Positions 35,014 to 43,666 of a DNA stretch of 56,943 nt are shown in pieces. The translations under genes and the position numbers were made by a program. Positions within the stretch are counted from its first letter, which is position 1; each line of letters begins with the position of its first letter. This stretch comes from Halorubrum sp. 48-1-W (GTDB lineage: Archaea; Halobacteriota; Halobacteria; Halobacteriales; Haloferacaceae): NCBI RefSeq assembly GCF_003287355.1, contig NZ_QMIM01000030.1:1-56943 (forward strand). The letters run 5' to 3'. The notes below the pieces were generated by a model. The model was not told the DNA's origin. It saw only the letters and a program-made list of their open reading frames with translations, and made no database searches.

Positions 35014-35340
35014 TTGTCCATGACGCAAATCTCCCGCTTCACCGAGCGTTGTGTCTCGATCGTTCAAAGAGTTACGGGTGAGAGAGGCGAATCCGCCGCC
35101 CCGGACGGTGGCGGTGGATTCGCCGACTACGCCTACGTTTCCCTCCATTGTCTGCGGATTTACCTCGATACGTCCTACCGCATGACCATCGACCTGCTGA
35201 AGGAGATGCCACAAATAACAGGGGAGATCGGCCACGCTGAGGCCGATCTCCCCGCGCCATCCACATTGTGTAAGGCGTTCGACCGAATCGAGATGAGCGT
35301 CTGCCGAGTGCTGCTGCGCCAATCGGCCCAGCTGCACTCG
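35014..35340 (+). pseudogene. IS5-type transposase N-terminal fragment (left arm)
   Basis: The frame encodes about 108 recognisable residues, with ISRFTERCVSIVQRV, DYAYVSLHCLRIYLDTSYRM, TIDLLKEMPQITGEIG and FDRIEMSVCRVLLRQSAQLH. This is the N-terminal, pre-catalytic region of haloarchaeal IS5-family transposases. After SAQLH the frame runs into the reverse of the opposing arm and stops at 35379. The DDE part is missing. Confidence 0.75.
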
Positions 35341-35676
35341 GCAGATCCGCATTTCGAGTCTTTCAAATGCGAGACATAACGTGGAATAGTGCGGGAGATC
35401 GGACGGTTCAAGTCCGATCTCCCGCGTTATTCGGGGCATTTCCCTCAGGAGATCGATCGTCATCCGGTAGGTGGTATCAAGATAAATCCGCAGACAGTGT
35501 AGTGGTATCATCACGTAATCGGGGAACCCGCCGCCTCCTTCCGGAGCGGCGGGTTCCTCCGTATCTTCAGAAACTCTTTTAGTGATCCAAACACATCGCT
35601 CGGTAAGCGGGAAATGAGGGTCGACACAATCACCATTCTCCCGCTTCAACGCCTTTGATCTCACGACGTGATCCAC
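35335..35676 (-). pseudogene. IS5-type transposase N-terminal fragment (right arm)
   Basis: Read on the minus strand it encodes PLTERCVWITKRV, IPLHCLRIYLDTTYRMTIDL, LREMPRITREIG and FERLEMRICRVQL. This is a diverged copy of the left arm, with many substitutions such as DYVMIPLHCL for DYAYVSLHCL. The open frame continues to 34981 only because it reads antisense through the left arm. Divergence between arms shows they came from two different elements or a very old duplication. Confidence 0.72.
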
Positions 35677-35702
35677 TGCCCGCTAGTGATTAAACACAGG
35701 CC

Positions 35703-36019
35703 TTCCAACCGCTGCTGGTGGGTCGTTATGGGCGGTCGTGTGTGCACTCACCCTTCGAGCTTTTGCCTCCAACACAATCGAAGGGGTAGCAGTGAGTAAA
35801 TTCGTTGGCTTCTCGATACTGGTTCCCGTGTTCGGCATCGCGCTCTTGCCCGAGCCGGTCGAATACCTTACAGGGATCGTTCCCCTCTATTGGCCGCTCA
35901 AAGCACTCATCAGTGGGATTAGCGGAGAATCACTCGTCTACGTAATGATCTTCCTCATCATCGGGGTTCTCACCCAGGGAACCGTCATCGGGTACCTTCT
36001 TCGCAGCATTAACGCCTGA
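35703..36019 (+). pseudogene. 5'-truncated ABC-2 type permease remnant
   Basis: The open frame encodes AAGGSLWAVVCALTLRAFAS, NTIEGVAVSK and two or three hydrophobic helices with LLPEPVEYLTGIVPLYWPLK. This resembles the C-terminal end of haloarchaeal ABC-2 multidrug-type permeases. Stops lie just upstream at about 35683-35688, and the fold-back element abuts the 5' side, so the first two thirds of the gene are gone. It is probably not expressed as a working protein. Confidence 0.6.
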
Positions 36020-36030
36020 GGAATATTACT

Positions 36031-36085
36031 CCACTCCAAGGAACAAGCGGTGTCAGCCGTAAGCGAGTAGTGCAGGGTAGTTCAC
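36031..36085 (+). mobile_element. orphan IS1341-type right end (tnpB 3' end)
   Basis: The segment from ccactccaaggaacaagcgg to gcagggtagttcac parallels the tnpB tail end at 20219-20277 (cactctcaaggggcaaacgg to gatggggtagttcac). The identical pieces gcgagtag and gggtagttcac are well placed. No tnpB coding sequence remains, only the 3' end that in intact elements contributes to the guide RNA. Confidence 0.5.
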
Positions 36086-36105
36086 TAGTATTGAAGAACG
36101 ACGGA

Positions 36106-39100
36106 CTACTCCCCGGGTTCCTCTTTCCTTTGTCGCAGGCGAACAACCGCGAACAGCACTACGAGTGCCGCCGCCAGCAATCCGACTAGCAGGATGGCGT
36201 TAGGGTCGTCGTCTCCCGTCGCGTCGTCAGTCTGCTCATCGTCGTCGCCATTGTTCGTATTGCTACGTTCGCTGTTCGCTTCCCCGACAGAAACGGTCCC
36301 GACGGCTTCGTCACCGGCGATAAGGTCGTACTGGCCGACCTCCGCGGGGTCGAAGTGCAGGCTTACTGTCTCGGTTGAGCGGGCGTCGATGTCAACGTTC
36401 GTCTCGGTGACGCGTTCACCGTCGGCTGTCAGTGCTACCTCGTGGGTGCCCTCAGTCCCACCGAGGTTCTGGACAGTCGCCTCCACGGTGACTGTTTCGC
36501 CCACATCGATATCGGTGTGGTCGAGGTCCACGTCGTTGACCTCGAAGACGGGGCGGGTTGAGCCGATTGTGAACAATGACAAGCCGGGCGAGGTGGCCTC
36601 GAAGACGTGATATTCGTCGGTCTCGTTGACGTGTGTGGCGTCGAGTTCGTTCCAGCGGTCCGTTTCGTCTCGGTAAAGCGCGACGGAGTCCGTATCGACG
36701 CTCGTCTCCTCTAGGTAGGCCTTGCGCACGCGGAACTGGAAGGTGACGTCCTCGATGTCCTCGTCGGGGTTCGTGTGGTTCACCTCGACGTAGCCCACGG
36801 CCGAGGAGCCGGTCTCCTCAAGAAACGCGTCCGGCTCTGCGCGATCGTCCCTACTCGCGGGATCAGTGCCGTCCCCGGTCACGTTGGTCTCGTCATCGCT
36901 CGCGTTCGATCCGTCCGTCGTGGTGTCGTCTCGCTCGGCGTCGCCTGTGTCGGGGGCAACGCTCCAGTCACGGACTCTGACCTCGAAGTCACGTTGACCG
37001 TCCTCGGTCAAACGGATCGAGAGGCTGTCGAGGGCGACGTTTTCTCGGTCCGACTCGTCGATGGTCGGCTCGTTCCCGTCGCCAGTCTCACCTTGGTCGT
37101 CCGAATCGTCGTTTCCGCGAACGTCGAGTGCGACCTCGTCGTCCCCGCCAGTGACCTCGAACCGGGTTTCACTCTCGTCGACGTTCTCACGGACGACCCG
37201 AGATTCGTCCCTGTTGTCCCCGTCATCCTGCGAGCTGTCATCGCCACTACTGCCACCGTCGCCACCGCCTCCGCCGCCACTGTCTTCGTCGACTTCCACC
37301 TTGGCGGTGTGGACCGCGCTCTCGCTGGCGACCTCGACGTCGTGCGTCCCCTCGTCACCGGACTCGCTGTCCCACTCCAGCGTGATTTCCTCGCTGTCGT
37401 CGCCAGCCACGGTGACCTCCCGGTCGTCGCGTTGCTGCCCGTCGGCCTCGAGCGTGAGGTTCCGCGTTAGCGAGTCGGCCCCGGGGTTCTCTACCGTCAC
37501 GTCGACGGTGAGCGTGTCTCCCTCGGTCACGGGCTCGTTCGTGCCGTCGATGGTGACGTTGAGGCCATCGCCGAGAGCGCGCAACCGGGGATAGTCGTCG
37601 GGGTCGAGCGACAACCACCAGGCGTCCGCGAAGTCCAGTCCATCCACCTCGTCGCTCGCGGTCCTGCCTTGCATCTCGTCGGTTTCGAGCCCGTTTTCGT
37701 CCGGACTGCCGTCCGATGAGGACTGTCCGGTTGAATCCACATCCCAGTAGCCATCGGTGACGGTGCCGTCGTCGTCGTATCCGACGAGGCCGCCCACGTC
37801 TGCGGATCCGGACACGGATCCGGTCGCGTAGGACTCGGTCACGTCACCGGAGACTTCCCCGACGAGGCCACCCACGGAGCTGTCACCGTTGACATCACTG
37901 GTCGCGTAGGACTCGTTCACATCGCCGTAGTCGTTGTACCCGACGAGGCTGCCCACAAAGTCCTTGCCGTCGACATTGCCGGTCGTGTACGTCTCGGTGA
38001 CGTCGCCACTGTAACTGAACCCGACGAGGCCACCTACGTACTCTGCCCCGGAGACGTCGACGTTCTCGACGCCAACGTTCTGAACACCACTCGAATCCAC
38101 CCGTCCGAAGAGCCCAACGTAATCTTCGCGGTCGATGAACAGCCCCGTGATCGTGTGACCGTCGCCGTCGAACGTGCCCGTGAACGAATTTGTACTATCC
38201 TCACCGATGGGATCGAAGCCTTTCGCCGTGCCACCATCGTCGAACCACTCGTCAGTTTCGCTCGCATCGACGTCGTCGACGAGTTTGTAGTGTGCGTCGA
38301 GGTCGTAGCGCATCTGCTGGAGGTCTTCGACGTTTTCGATTTCGTAGGGGTCGCTCTCGCTCCCGTCACCTTCGTCGTACTCGTGTTCGAGCGTGAGATC
38401 CTGGTCGGTCGTCTCTGAGGGGTCCACGGCCGTCTCGTTCGTTATCTCGAAGTCCTCGTCGACGGTCGTCGTCGCCGAGAGGTCGTATTCGACATCGGGG
38501 TCAAGCAGCAAAGAGAAGTCGCCGTCCGAGTCAGTCTCGGCCGTGATCTCCGACCCCGAGTCGGGGTTGGCCGTGACCTCGATTCTATCCCCTTCGATGG
38601 CCTCGTCGTCGAGTCCGTCACGGACCGTCCCGGTCACCTCCGTCCCGAGGTCGACCGACACCGAGGCACTGGCCGCGTCGGTGTCGGGGTCGACCTGGTC
38701 GGGTTCGGGCGATGCCTCAACATCGTGGTCGAGGTCACCCGTCGCGTCGTCTCCGACGGTGCCACGGAGGGCGATCTGCTTGACACCGCCGTGGGTCAGC
38801 GAAATCGATGCTTCCTTTCCGGTCTCCTCGAAGTCCCCGTCGTCGTCGGTGTCCCACTCAAGATCCTTCAAACCGTCCTCGCCTATCGTCAGTCCCGACG
38901 TTGAGAGCGTCACGTCGTCCGCGTCGTCTGGTCCCCCGTTTTCCACGGTGAACTCGTACTCGACGGTGTCACCCGTGGCGAATGGCCCGTCGTCGGGACC
39001 GTCCACGTCGTACGTCCGCAGGTCCGCCTGTTCTATCTCGACGGTCTTCGTGTCCTGCAACTGGACGTCCGGGTCGCCGTCGAGACCGCCGTACTCGACG

Positions 39101-42100
39101 ACGTACCCATCGATGTTTCCATTGTCGATGGCGTAATCGTTCCACGTGCCGTCTGTCCGGTAGTGGGCGTAGTCCTCGCCGCCGTCGTCGTTCGGCTCGC
39201 CGTCGTTCCAGTTCTCGTACTCGTCGCCGACCGCGCTCCCGCCCTCACCGTTCTGGTCGAAAAAGTGTCGTCCGTCACCGCCGTCTTCCGTCCCTTCAGG
39301 GCCGGTCTTCCATCGCCACTCTTCCTCCTGGTCGGCGTCACTCGCCCCGATCCAACCCTGGCCTTCGAGTTTGTCGGCGACGAAATCGTTTTCCTTCTGG
39401 CTGGTGACCGTCACTAGGTAGCCCGTCAGCCCGAAGTAGTCCTCGTCTGCGGCGGCGTCGCGTGCGTCGTCCCACCGAATGGCATCGTCTTCGACGTACT
39501 CGTAGTAGTGCTCGGTGTCCCCGGAGGGTAGCGAATCACCCAACGAGAACGAGATGTCGCGGTCGGCAGTGTCGGTACTGCCCGCGTCCTCGGTGTTCTC
39601 GAACTCGACGGTCCGAAGCACTGACTCGTAGTCGCTCACCGACGCTGTCCCGGACAGTTTGAGGACGCCGGTGTACGCGTTGTAGCCGTCGTCGGTGATG
39701 TCGGTCCCACTCGTGTCGACGGATAGTTCGTCGCCGTCTTTCTTGTTCTGGAGTACCACGCGCGCGTCTTCGAGATCTTCGCCGGGACCGGACAATGAGA
39801 GGTCCGGATCCACAGTAACCGACTCACCGGGACCGGTCGTTTCGTCGCCGTCGCTGGCGTCGATCTCGTAGCGTTGCTCCACTTCGATTTTGTCGGTGTC
39901 GATGGCGTCGTCGGTGACGACCTCGACGTCGTAATCGTCTGCGAGGCCGGAGGCCGTCTCCCACTCAAGCGTAATCTCTTCGCTAGTGCCGCCGTCCACG
40001 GTGACTTCTTCTTCGTCCTGGGCCTCGTCCTCGCCCTCGATGTCGAGCGTAACGTCCTGGGTACGTTCGCTCGACCCGGTGTTGTCGATGGTCACGTCGA
40101 CGGTCAGCGTCTCGCCCTCGGTCACCGGTTCGTTCGTCTCGTCGATGGTGATGTCGAGTCCCGCGTCGAGTGCGCGCAGCCGGGGGTAGTCATCATCGTG
40201 GGTCGTCATCCACCAGACGCTATCGAAATCCAGTCCACTCAGCTCGTCTATCGCCGACCGGCCCTGCATCTCATCGGTGGTCAGCCCTGTCCCGTCTCCG
40301 GCGGTCTCGTCCTCCCCGGTCGCCTCGGTGTCCCAGTAGGAATCGCTCACGTCGACACTCCCACCGTCTTCGCGGCCGACGAGACCACCTATGGAGCCGT
40401 CACCGTCGAGCGACCCTGTAGCAAAACTCTCCGTGATCGTGGCATCGGCGTTCGCATCCCCCAAGAGACCGCCGATCTTCTCGCCACCGTTTGTCACGTC
40501 GCTCGTCGCGGAGGACTCTCTGACGGTTCCTTCCCCGGCCATATCCCCTGACAGACCGCCGACTTCGTCGTTTCCGTCCGCATCGATGGTGATGGACGTG
40601 GTCGAGCGTTCGATAGTCCCGTCGTAAATTGTGCCCACGAGTCCGCCGACGTGTGCCTCCTCGTCGGTGCCGATGTCGGTTGTCACGTCCCCGCCATCGA
40701 CGGTTCCCTCGGTGATGTCGCCGTAGCTAGCACCTACGAGCGGCCCGACGTCGTGTTCGCCGATGACGTCCGGGGATTCGAGCGTGACGTCCGTCATCGA
40801 ACTTCCGGTCTCGGTTTCTCCGAATAACCCGACGTCATCTCCCCGGTCGATGGAGAGGCCCGAAATCGTGTGACCGTTGCCGTCGAACGTGCCCGTGAAC
40901 GGCGTGCCCGAGTCACCGATGGGGTCGAACCCCTTGTCGCTGTTGGCTGTCTCGCGGGCGACGGCGTCGTACCCCGCCGTCGTCTCGTTGAGGTCGACGA
41001 CGAGCGTGAAGTTGCCGTCGAGGTTCCCGCTGACGTTGTCGAGGTGGTACCAGTTCGCTATTTCGTAGGGGTTCGAGGCCGTGCCGTCACCGCCAGCGTA
41101 GGCGTTGACGTTCTGTGCTTCCAGTTGGGCCTGGCGGTCGACGGACTGGAGAATCGGGTAGCTGTCCCCGGTGGTGTCGCCCTCGGAGTTCTCGACTGTC
41201 TCCCACGTCCCCGAGAAGTCGAAGCCACCCATGTTCGAGGTGGCGCTGGACCCCTGCATCTCCGTGGTGGTGAGCCCTGTGCCGGCATCGGTAACGCCAA
41301 CGTTGGTTTCGTCTTCGTTCCAGTACCCGTCGACAGATCTCTGATTGACCACGACGAAGGCCCCGGGCGTGCCGCTGTCGCCATTGTTGTCGCCACTACC
41401 ACCGGCACCCTCGGTGATCGTCGCACTACCGACGTATCCGTCGGTCGCCGTATCCGTGTTGAGTGCGAGGAGTCCTCCGCTATCTCCGCCATCTCCGCCG
41501 TATGCTAAGCTATCGCCGCCACCACCGCGTTCACCATCACCACCATCACCGGCGGTGATGTCGATGCCAGTTACGTACGTATCCCGGACAGTACCATCGT
41601 TATCGGCGGCCAGGCCACCGCCGTCACCGCCGTTTCCACCAACCCCTTCCGATTCACCGCCACCGCCACCGTTACCAATACCACCGTCCCCACCCGTTAC
41701 AGTCGTATTAGTGACGGCGACTTCTTCGACGGTTCCGAGATTTTTGCTGACGAGACCGCCAGCTACGCCACCGTCTCCACCGTTTCCTGTAGCGGACCCG
41801 GAGCCGCTTCCTTCACCGTATCCTCCATCACCGGCTGTGACAGTTGTTCCCGCGACGTGAGATTGGCTAATTGTTCCGCTACTCGTGACCGCCAGCCCTC
41901 CAGCACTACCACCCACGGCACCGTCCTTTCGTTCGCCGTCGCTCGCGTCGCCTGCGGTCACGCTCGTGTTCGTGACGAGCGCGTTCTGGATACTGTTTTC
42001 ATTGTCGATCACCAGGCCAGCACTGTCACGTCCAGGCGTACTCCTAAAAGAGTCGCCCATTAAGCCACTCTCTCCTCTCGCTCCGAAAGTACCGATGGTC

Positions 42101-43452
42101 ACCGTCGCGTTGTCGACCGTCGGTCCATCGAGTGTCCCGGTCTGAAGATTCCGCAAGAATCCACTGGCCTTGCCGGGGGAACCACCATCACCGGCTGAAC
42201 CGGAGTATGAGCCGAACTGCGTGTGCCGACTGCTGTCGCCACCAGCACCACCGTCTCCGCTCCCGACAACTGTATTACCAACTGACGAATCAACAATGGT
42301 AGTTCCAGACTCCGTGACGACGAATCCAGCGGAATCACCACTAGATCCACCCGAACCACCGACGGCGTTCCTGTCGGTTCCATCGATTTCACCGGCGTCG
42401 CCACCATCACCGCCGGAACCACTCTCGACGGTCGAAGCGGTGACCTGTGAGTCAGTGATCTGGTCACTGTCGGTCTCGAACAGGAGGCCACCGACGTGAC
42501 CGCTTGCCCCGCCGTCGCCACCGTCTCCGACTTCATCACTGAAATCGTCCCCATTGCTGTCACCACCGAGGCCGCCTTGGCCTCCAAGACCGCTCCGGAC
42601 CGTCGTTCCCTCGACGGTCGAGTTGGCGATCATCCCGTTCCGGCTCTGGAAGACGAGGCCACTGGCATTACCGCCATCGCCACCCGGACCACCATCGCCG
42701 CCGTTGTCGTCAGCGTAGCCACCGGCACCACCGGCACCACCGTTGCCGCCTTCAACGGTTGAGTTGACGAGCGTGACAGCCTGCAGTGACCCGCCATCGT
42801 TTACCAGCACGATTGCTGCTGCATCCCCACCATCGTTACCTGCCGTACCCGGATCACCCGTACTGCCACCGTCGCTTCCGGCCGCGCCGTCACCCCCGGC
42901 TCCACCACGAACCGTTGCATTCGTCAAATCGAGATCGCTGATCGTTCCATCATTGAGCTTCGTGAACAACGCACTATCGGCTCCGTTACTCGATGTAATC
43001 TGGAGTGAGTCGATGGCGTGACCGTCCCCATCGAGCGTCCCGGTAAACTCGCCCAGTGGCTCGAAGCCACCGCCCCAGCTCTCGGTTTCACTCGCGTCGA
43101 TATCGTTCCCGAGTTTGTAATGATTCCCGAGTCCCTGATTCTCGATACACTGCAACTGATCGACGTTCTCCACCTCGTAGGGATCGCTTGATGTGCCCGA
43201 CCCGGTGTAGCCCACGGTGCTACAGTCCGGGGCGGTGTTGCCCGCCGCCGCCGTCCCGACGAACCCGCCGCTGGTCGTTAGCATCGCCAGCCCCACGATG
43301 GTGACGAGATACACCGACAGCAGTCTGCCGGCCGTGTTTGTCACGTCAACCACCGCCCGAACTGGGGCCACCTCGCTGCCAGACTCAGGCGCGCTCGACC
43401 GCTCACGCGACCCAGCGCCCCAGCCGATAGTTCCGCGACGGTGCCCGGCCAC
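36106..43452 (-). CDS. giant surface protein with GLUG solenoids, glycine-rich inserts and C-type lectin-like domain
   Basis: This 2448-residue exported protein begins with a GTG at 43452 and a signal helix (about residues 45-70). Residues about 150-740 form 11 GLUG-like rungs, each ending in a Gly/Asp-rich loop. A second GLUG block (about 790-1100), CARDB-like domains and a cadherin-like segment follow. Residues about 1315-1457 are C-type-lectin-like (GQGWIGASDADQEEEWRWKT, YENWNDGEPNDDGGEDYAHY). Then come a DUF11-like domain, a carboxypeptidase-regulatory-like domain, a third GLUG block, a PGF-pre-PGF domain (GYVEVNHTNPDEDIEDVTFQ), another CARDB and a final membrane helix with a basic tail. 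I see no canonical PGF-CTERM motif. It is probably an adhesin or matrix protein. Confidence 0.88.
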   Translation of the reverse strand: MAGHRRGTIGWGAGSRERSSAPESGSEVAPVRAVVDVTNTAGRLLSVYLVTIVGLAMLTTSGGFVGTAAAGNTAPDCSTVGYTGSGTSSDPYEVENVDQLQCIENQGLGNHYKLGNDIDASETESWGGGFEPLGEFTGTLDGDGHAIDSLQITSSNGADSALFTKLNDGTISDLDLTNATVRGGAGGDGAAGSDGGSTGDPGTAGNDGGDAAAIVLVNDGGSLQAVTLVNSTVEGGNGGAGGAGGYADDNGGDGGPGGDGGNASGLVFQSRNGMIANSTVEGTTVRSGLGGQGGLGGDSNGDDFSDEVGDGGDGGASGHVGGLLFETDSDQITDSQVTASTVESGSGGDGGDAGEIDGTDRNAVGGSGGSSGDSAGFVVTESGTTIVDSSVGNTVVGSGDGGAGGDSSRHTQFGSYSGSAGDGGSPGKASGFLRNLQTGTLDGPTVDNATVTIGTFGARGESGLMGDSFRSTPGRDSAGLVIDNENSIQNALVTNTSVTAGDASDGERKDGAVGGSAGGLAVTSSGTISQSHVAGTTVTAGDGGYGEGSGSGSATGNGGDGGVAGGLVSKNLGTVEEVAVTNTTVTGGDGGIGNGGGGGESEGVGGNGGDGGGLAADNDGTVRDTYVTGIDITAGDGGDGERGGGGDSLAYGGDGGDSGGLLALNTDTATDGYVGSATITEGAGGSGDNNGDSGTPGAFVVVNQRSVDGYWNEDETNVGVTDAGTGLTTTEMQGSSATSNMGGFDFSGTWETVENSEGDTTGDSYPILQSVDRQAQLEAQNVNAYAGGDGTASNPYEIANWYHLDNVSGNLDGNFTLVVDLNETTAGYDAVARETANSDKGFDPIGDSGTPFTGTFDGNGHTISGLSIDRGDDVGLFGETETGSSMTDVTLESPDVIGEHDVGPLVGASYGDITEGTVDGGDVTTDIGTDEEAHVGGLVGTIYDGTIERSTTSITIDADGNDEVGGLSGDMAGEGTVRESSATSDVTNGGEKIGGLLGDANADATITESFATGSLDGDGSIGGLVGREDGGSVDVSDSYWDTEATGEDETAGDGTGLTTDEMQGRSAIDELSGLDFDSVWWMTTHDDDYPRLRALDAGLDITIDETNEPVTEGETLTVDVTIDNTGSSERTQDVTLDIEGEDEAQDEEEVTVDGGTSEEITLEWETASGLADDYDVEVVTDDAIDTDKIEVEQRYEIDASDGDETTGPGESVTVDPDLSLSGPGEDLEDARVVLQNKKDGDELSVDTSGTDITDDGYNAYTGVLKLSGTASVSDYESVLRTVEFENTEDAGSTDTADRDISFSLGDSLPSGDTEHYYEYVEDDAIRWDDARDAAADEDYFGLTGYLVTVTSQKENDFVADKLEGQGWIGASDADQEEEWRWKTGPEGTEDGGDGRHFFDQNGEGGSAVGDEYENWNDGEPNDDGGEDYAHYRTDGTWNDYAIDNGNIDGYVVEYGGLDGDPDVQLQDTKTVEIEQADLRTYDVDGPDDGPFATGDTVEYEFTVENGGPDDADDVTLSTSGLTIGEDGLKDLEWDTDDDGDFEETGKEASISLTHGGVKQIALRGTVGDDATGDLDHDVEASPEPDQVDPDTDAASASVSVDLGTEVTGTVRDGLDDEAIEGDRIEVTANPDSGSEITAETDSDGDFSLLLDPDVEYDLSATTTVDEDFEITNETAVDPSETTDQDLTLEHEYDEGDGSESDPYEIENVEDLQQMRYDLDAHYKLVDDVDASETDEWFDDGGTAKGFDPIGEDSTNSFTGTFDGDGHTITGLFIDREDYVGLFGRVDSSGVQNVGVENVDVSGAEYVGGLVGFSYSGDVTETYTTGNVDGKDFVGSLVGYNDYGDVNESYATSDVNGDSSVGGLVGEVSGDVTESYATGSVSGSADVGGLVGYDDDGTVTDGYWDVDSTGQSSSDGSPDENGLETDEMQGRTASDEVDGLDFADAWWLSLDPDDYPRLRALGDGLNVTIDGTNEPVTEGDTLTVDVTVENPGADSLTRNLTLEADGQQRDDREVTVAGDDSEEITLEWDSESGDEGTHDVEVASESAVHTAKVEVDEDSGGGGGGDGGSSGDDSSQDDGDNRDESRVVRENVDESETRFEVTGGDDEVALDVRGNDDSDDQGETGDGNEPTIDESDRENVALDSLSIRLTEDGQRDFEVRVRDWSVAPDTGDAERDDTTTDGSNASDDETNVTGDGTDPASRDDRAEPDAFLEETGSSAVGYVEVNHTNPDEDIEDVTFQFRVRKAYLEETSVDTDSVALYRDETDRWNELDATHVNETDEYHVFEATSPGLSLFTIGSTRPVFEVNDVDLDHTDIDVGETVTVEATVQNLGGTEGTHEVALTADGERVTETNVDIDARSTETVSLHFDPAEVGQYDLIAGDEAVGTVSVGEANSERSNTNNGDDDEQTDDATGDDDPNAILLVGLLAAALVVLFAVVRLRQRKEEPGE

Positions 43453-43603
43453 AACTCGCCGTCTATTCGCTTGTCGCTCGTCCGTGGGTGTTCGCGTCGT
43501 TCGTCAGGATACACCGCGCTCGTGATCAGCGAACTCCCATAGAGACACGGTAGCAAAGACACGTTGCTGGCAACTACGCAGCATATCGGTGTAAAGATGG
43601 CTT

Positions 43604-43613
43604 GCATATATAC
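43604..43613 (-). promoter_or_regulatory. TATA-like box upstream of the 2448-aa surface protein
   Basis: On the minus strand gtatatatgc lies about 155 bp upstream of the GTG start at 43452 and 54 bp before the regulator stop on the upstream side. If used, it would give a leader of about 130 nt, unusual for haloarchaea. This is a composition-based guess. Confidence 0.35.
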
Positions 43614-43666
43614 GCAACAGTGACAACGAGGTAACCAGTACGCGAACACAACCGCACGGGGGCGAC

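Larger units (their letters stand above)
34943..35702. mobile_element. fold-back (inverted duplication) of an IS5-type element 5' end
   Basis: Two copies of the same insertion-sequence end face each other. The left terminus ggctgtgttgaatcactag (from 34943) is mirrored at the right by ggcctgtgtttaatcactag in complement (to 35702). Both arms then carry atcaaagg, gttgaagcggg and the 5' part of an IS5-type transposase gene. The arms meet near 35337. The two truncated neighbours on each side show that this is a rearranged scar rather than a normal element. Confidence 0.7.

Noticed and set aside
41345-43304. Pro/Ser-rich open frames on the plus strand
   Set aside because: They are the complement of the Gly/Asp-rich repeats of the surface protein and have no start context.
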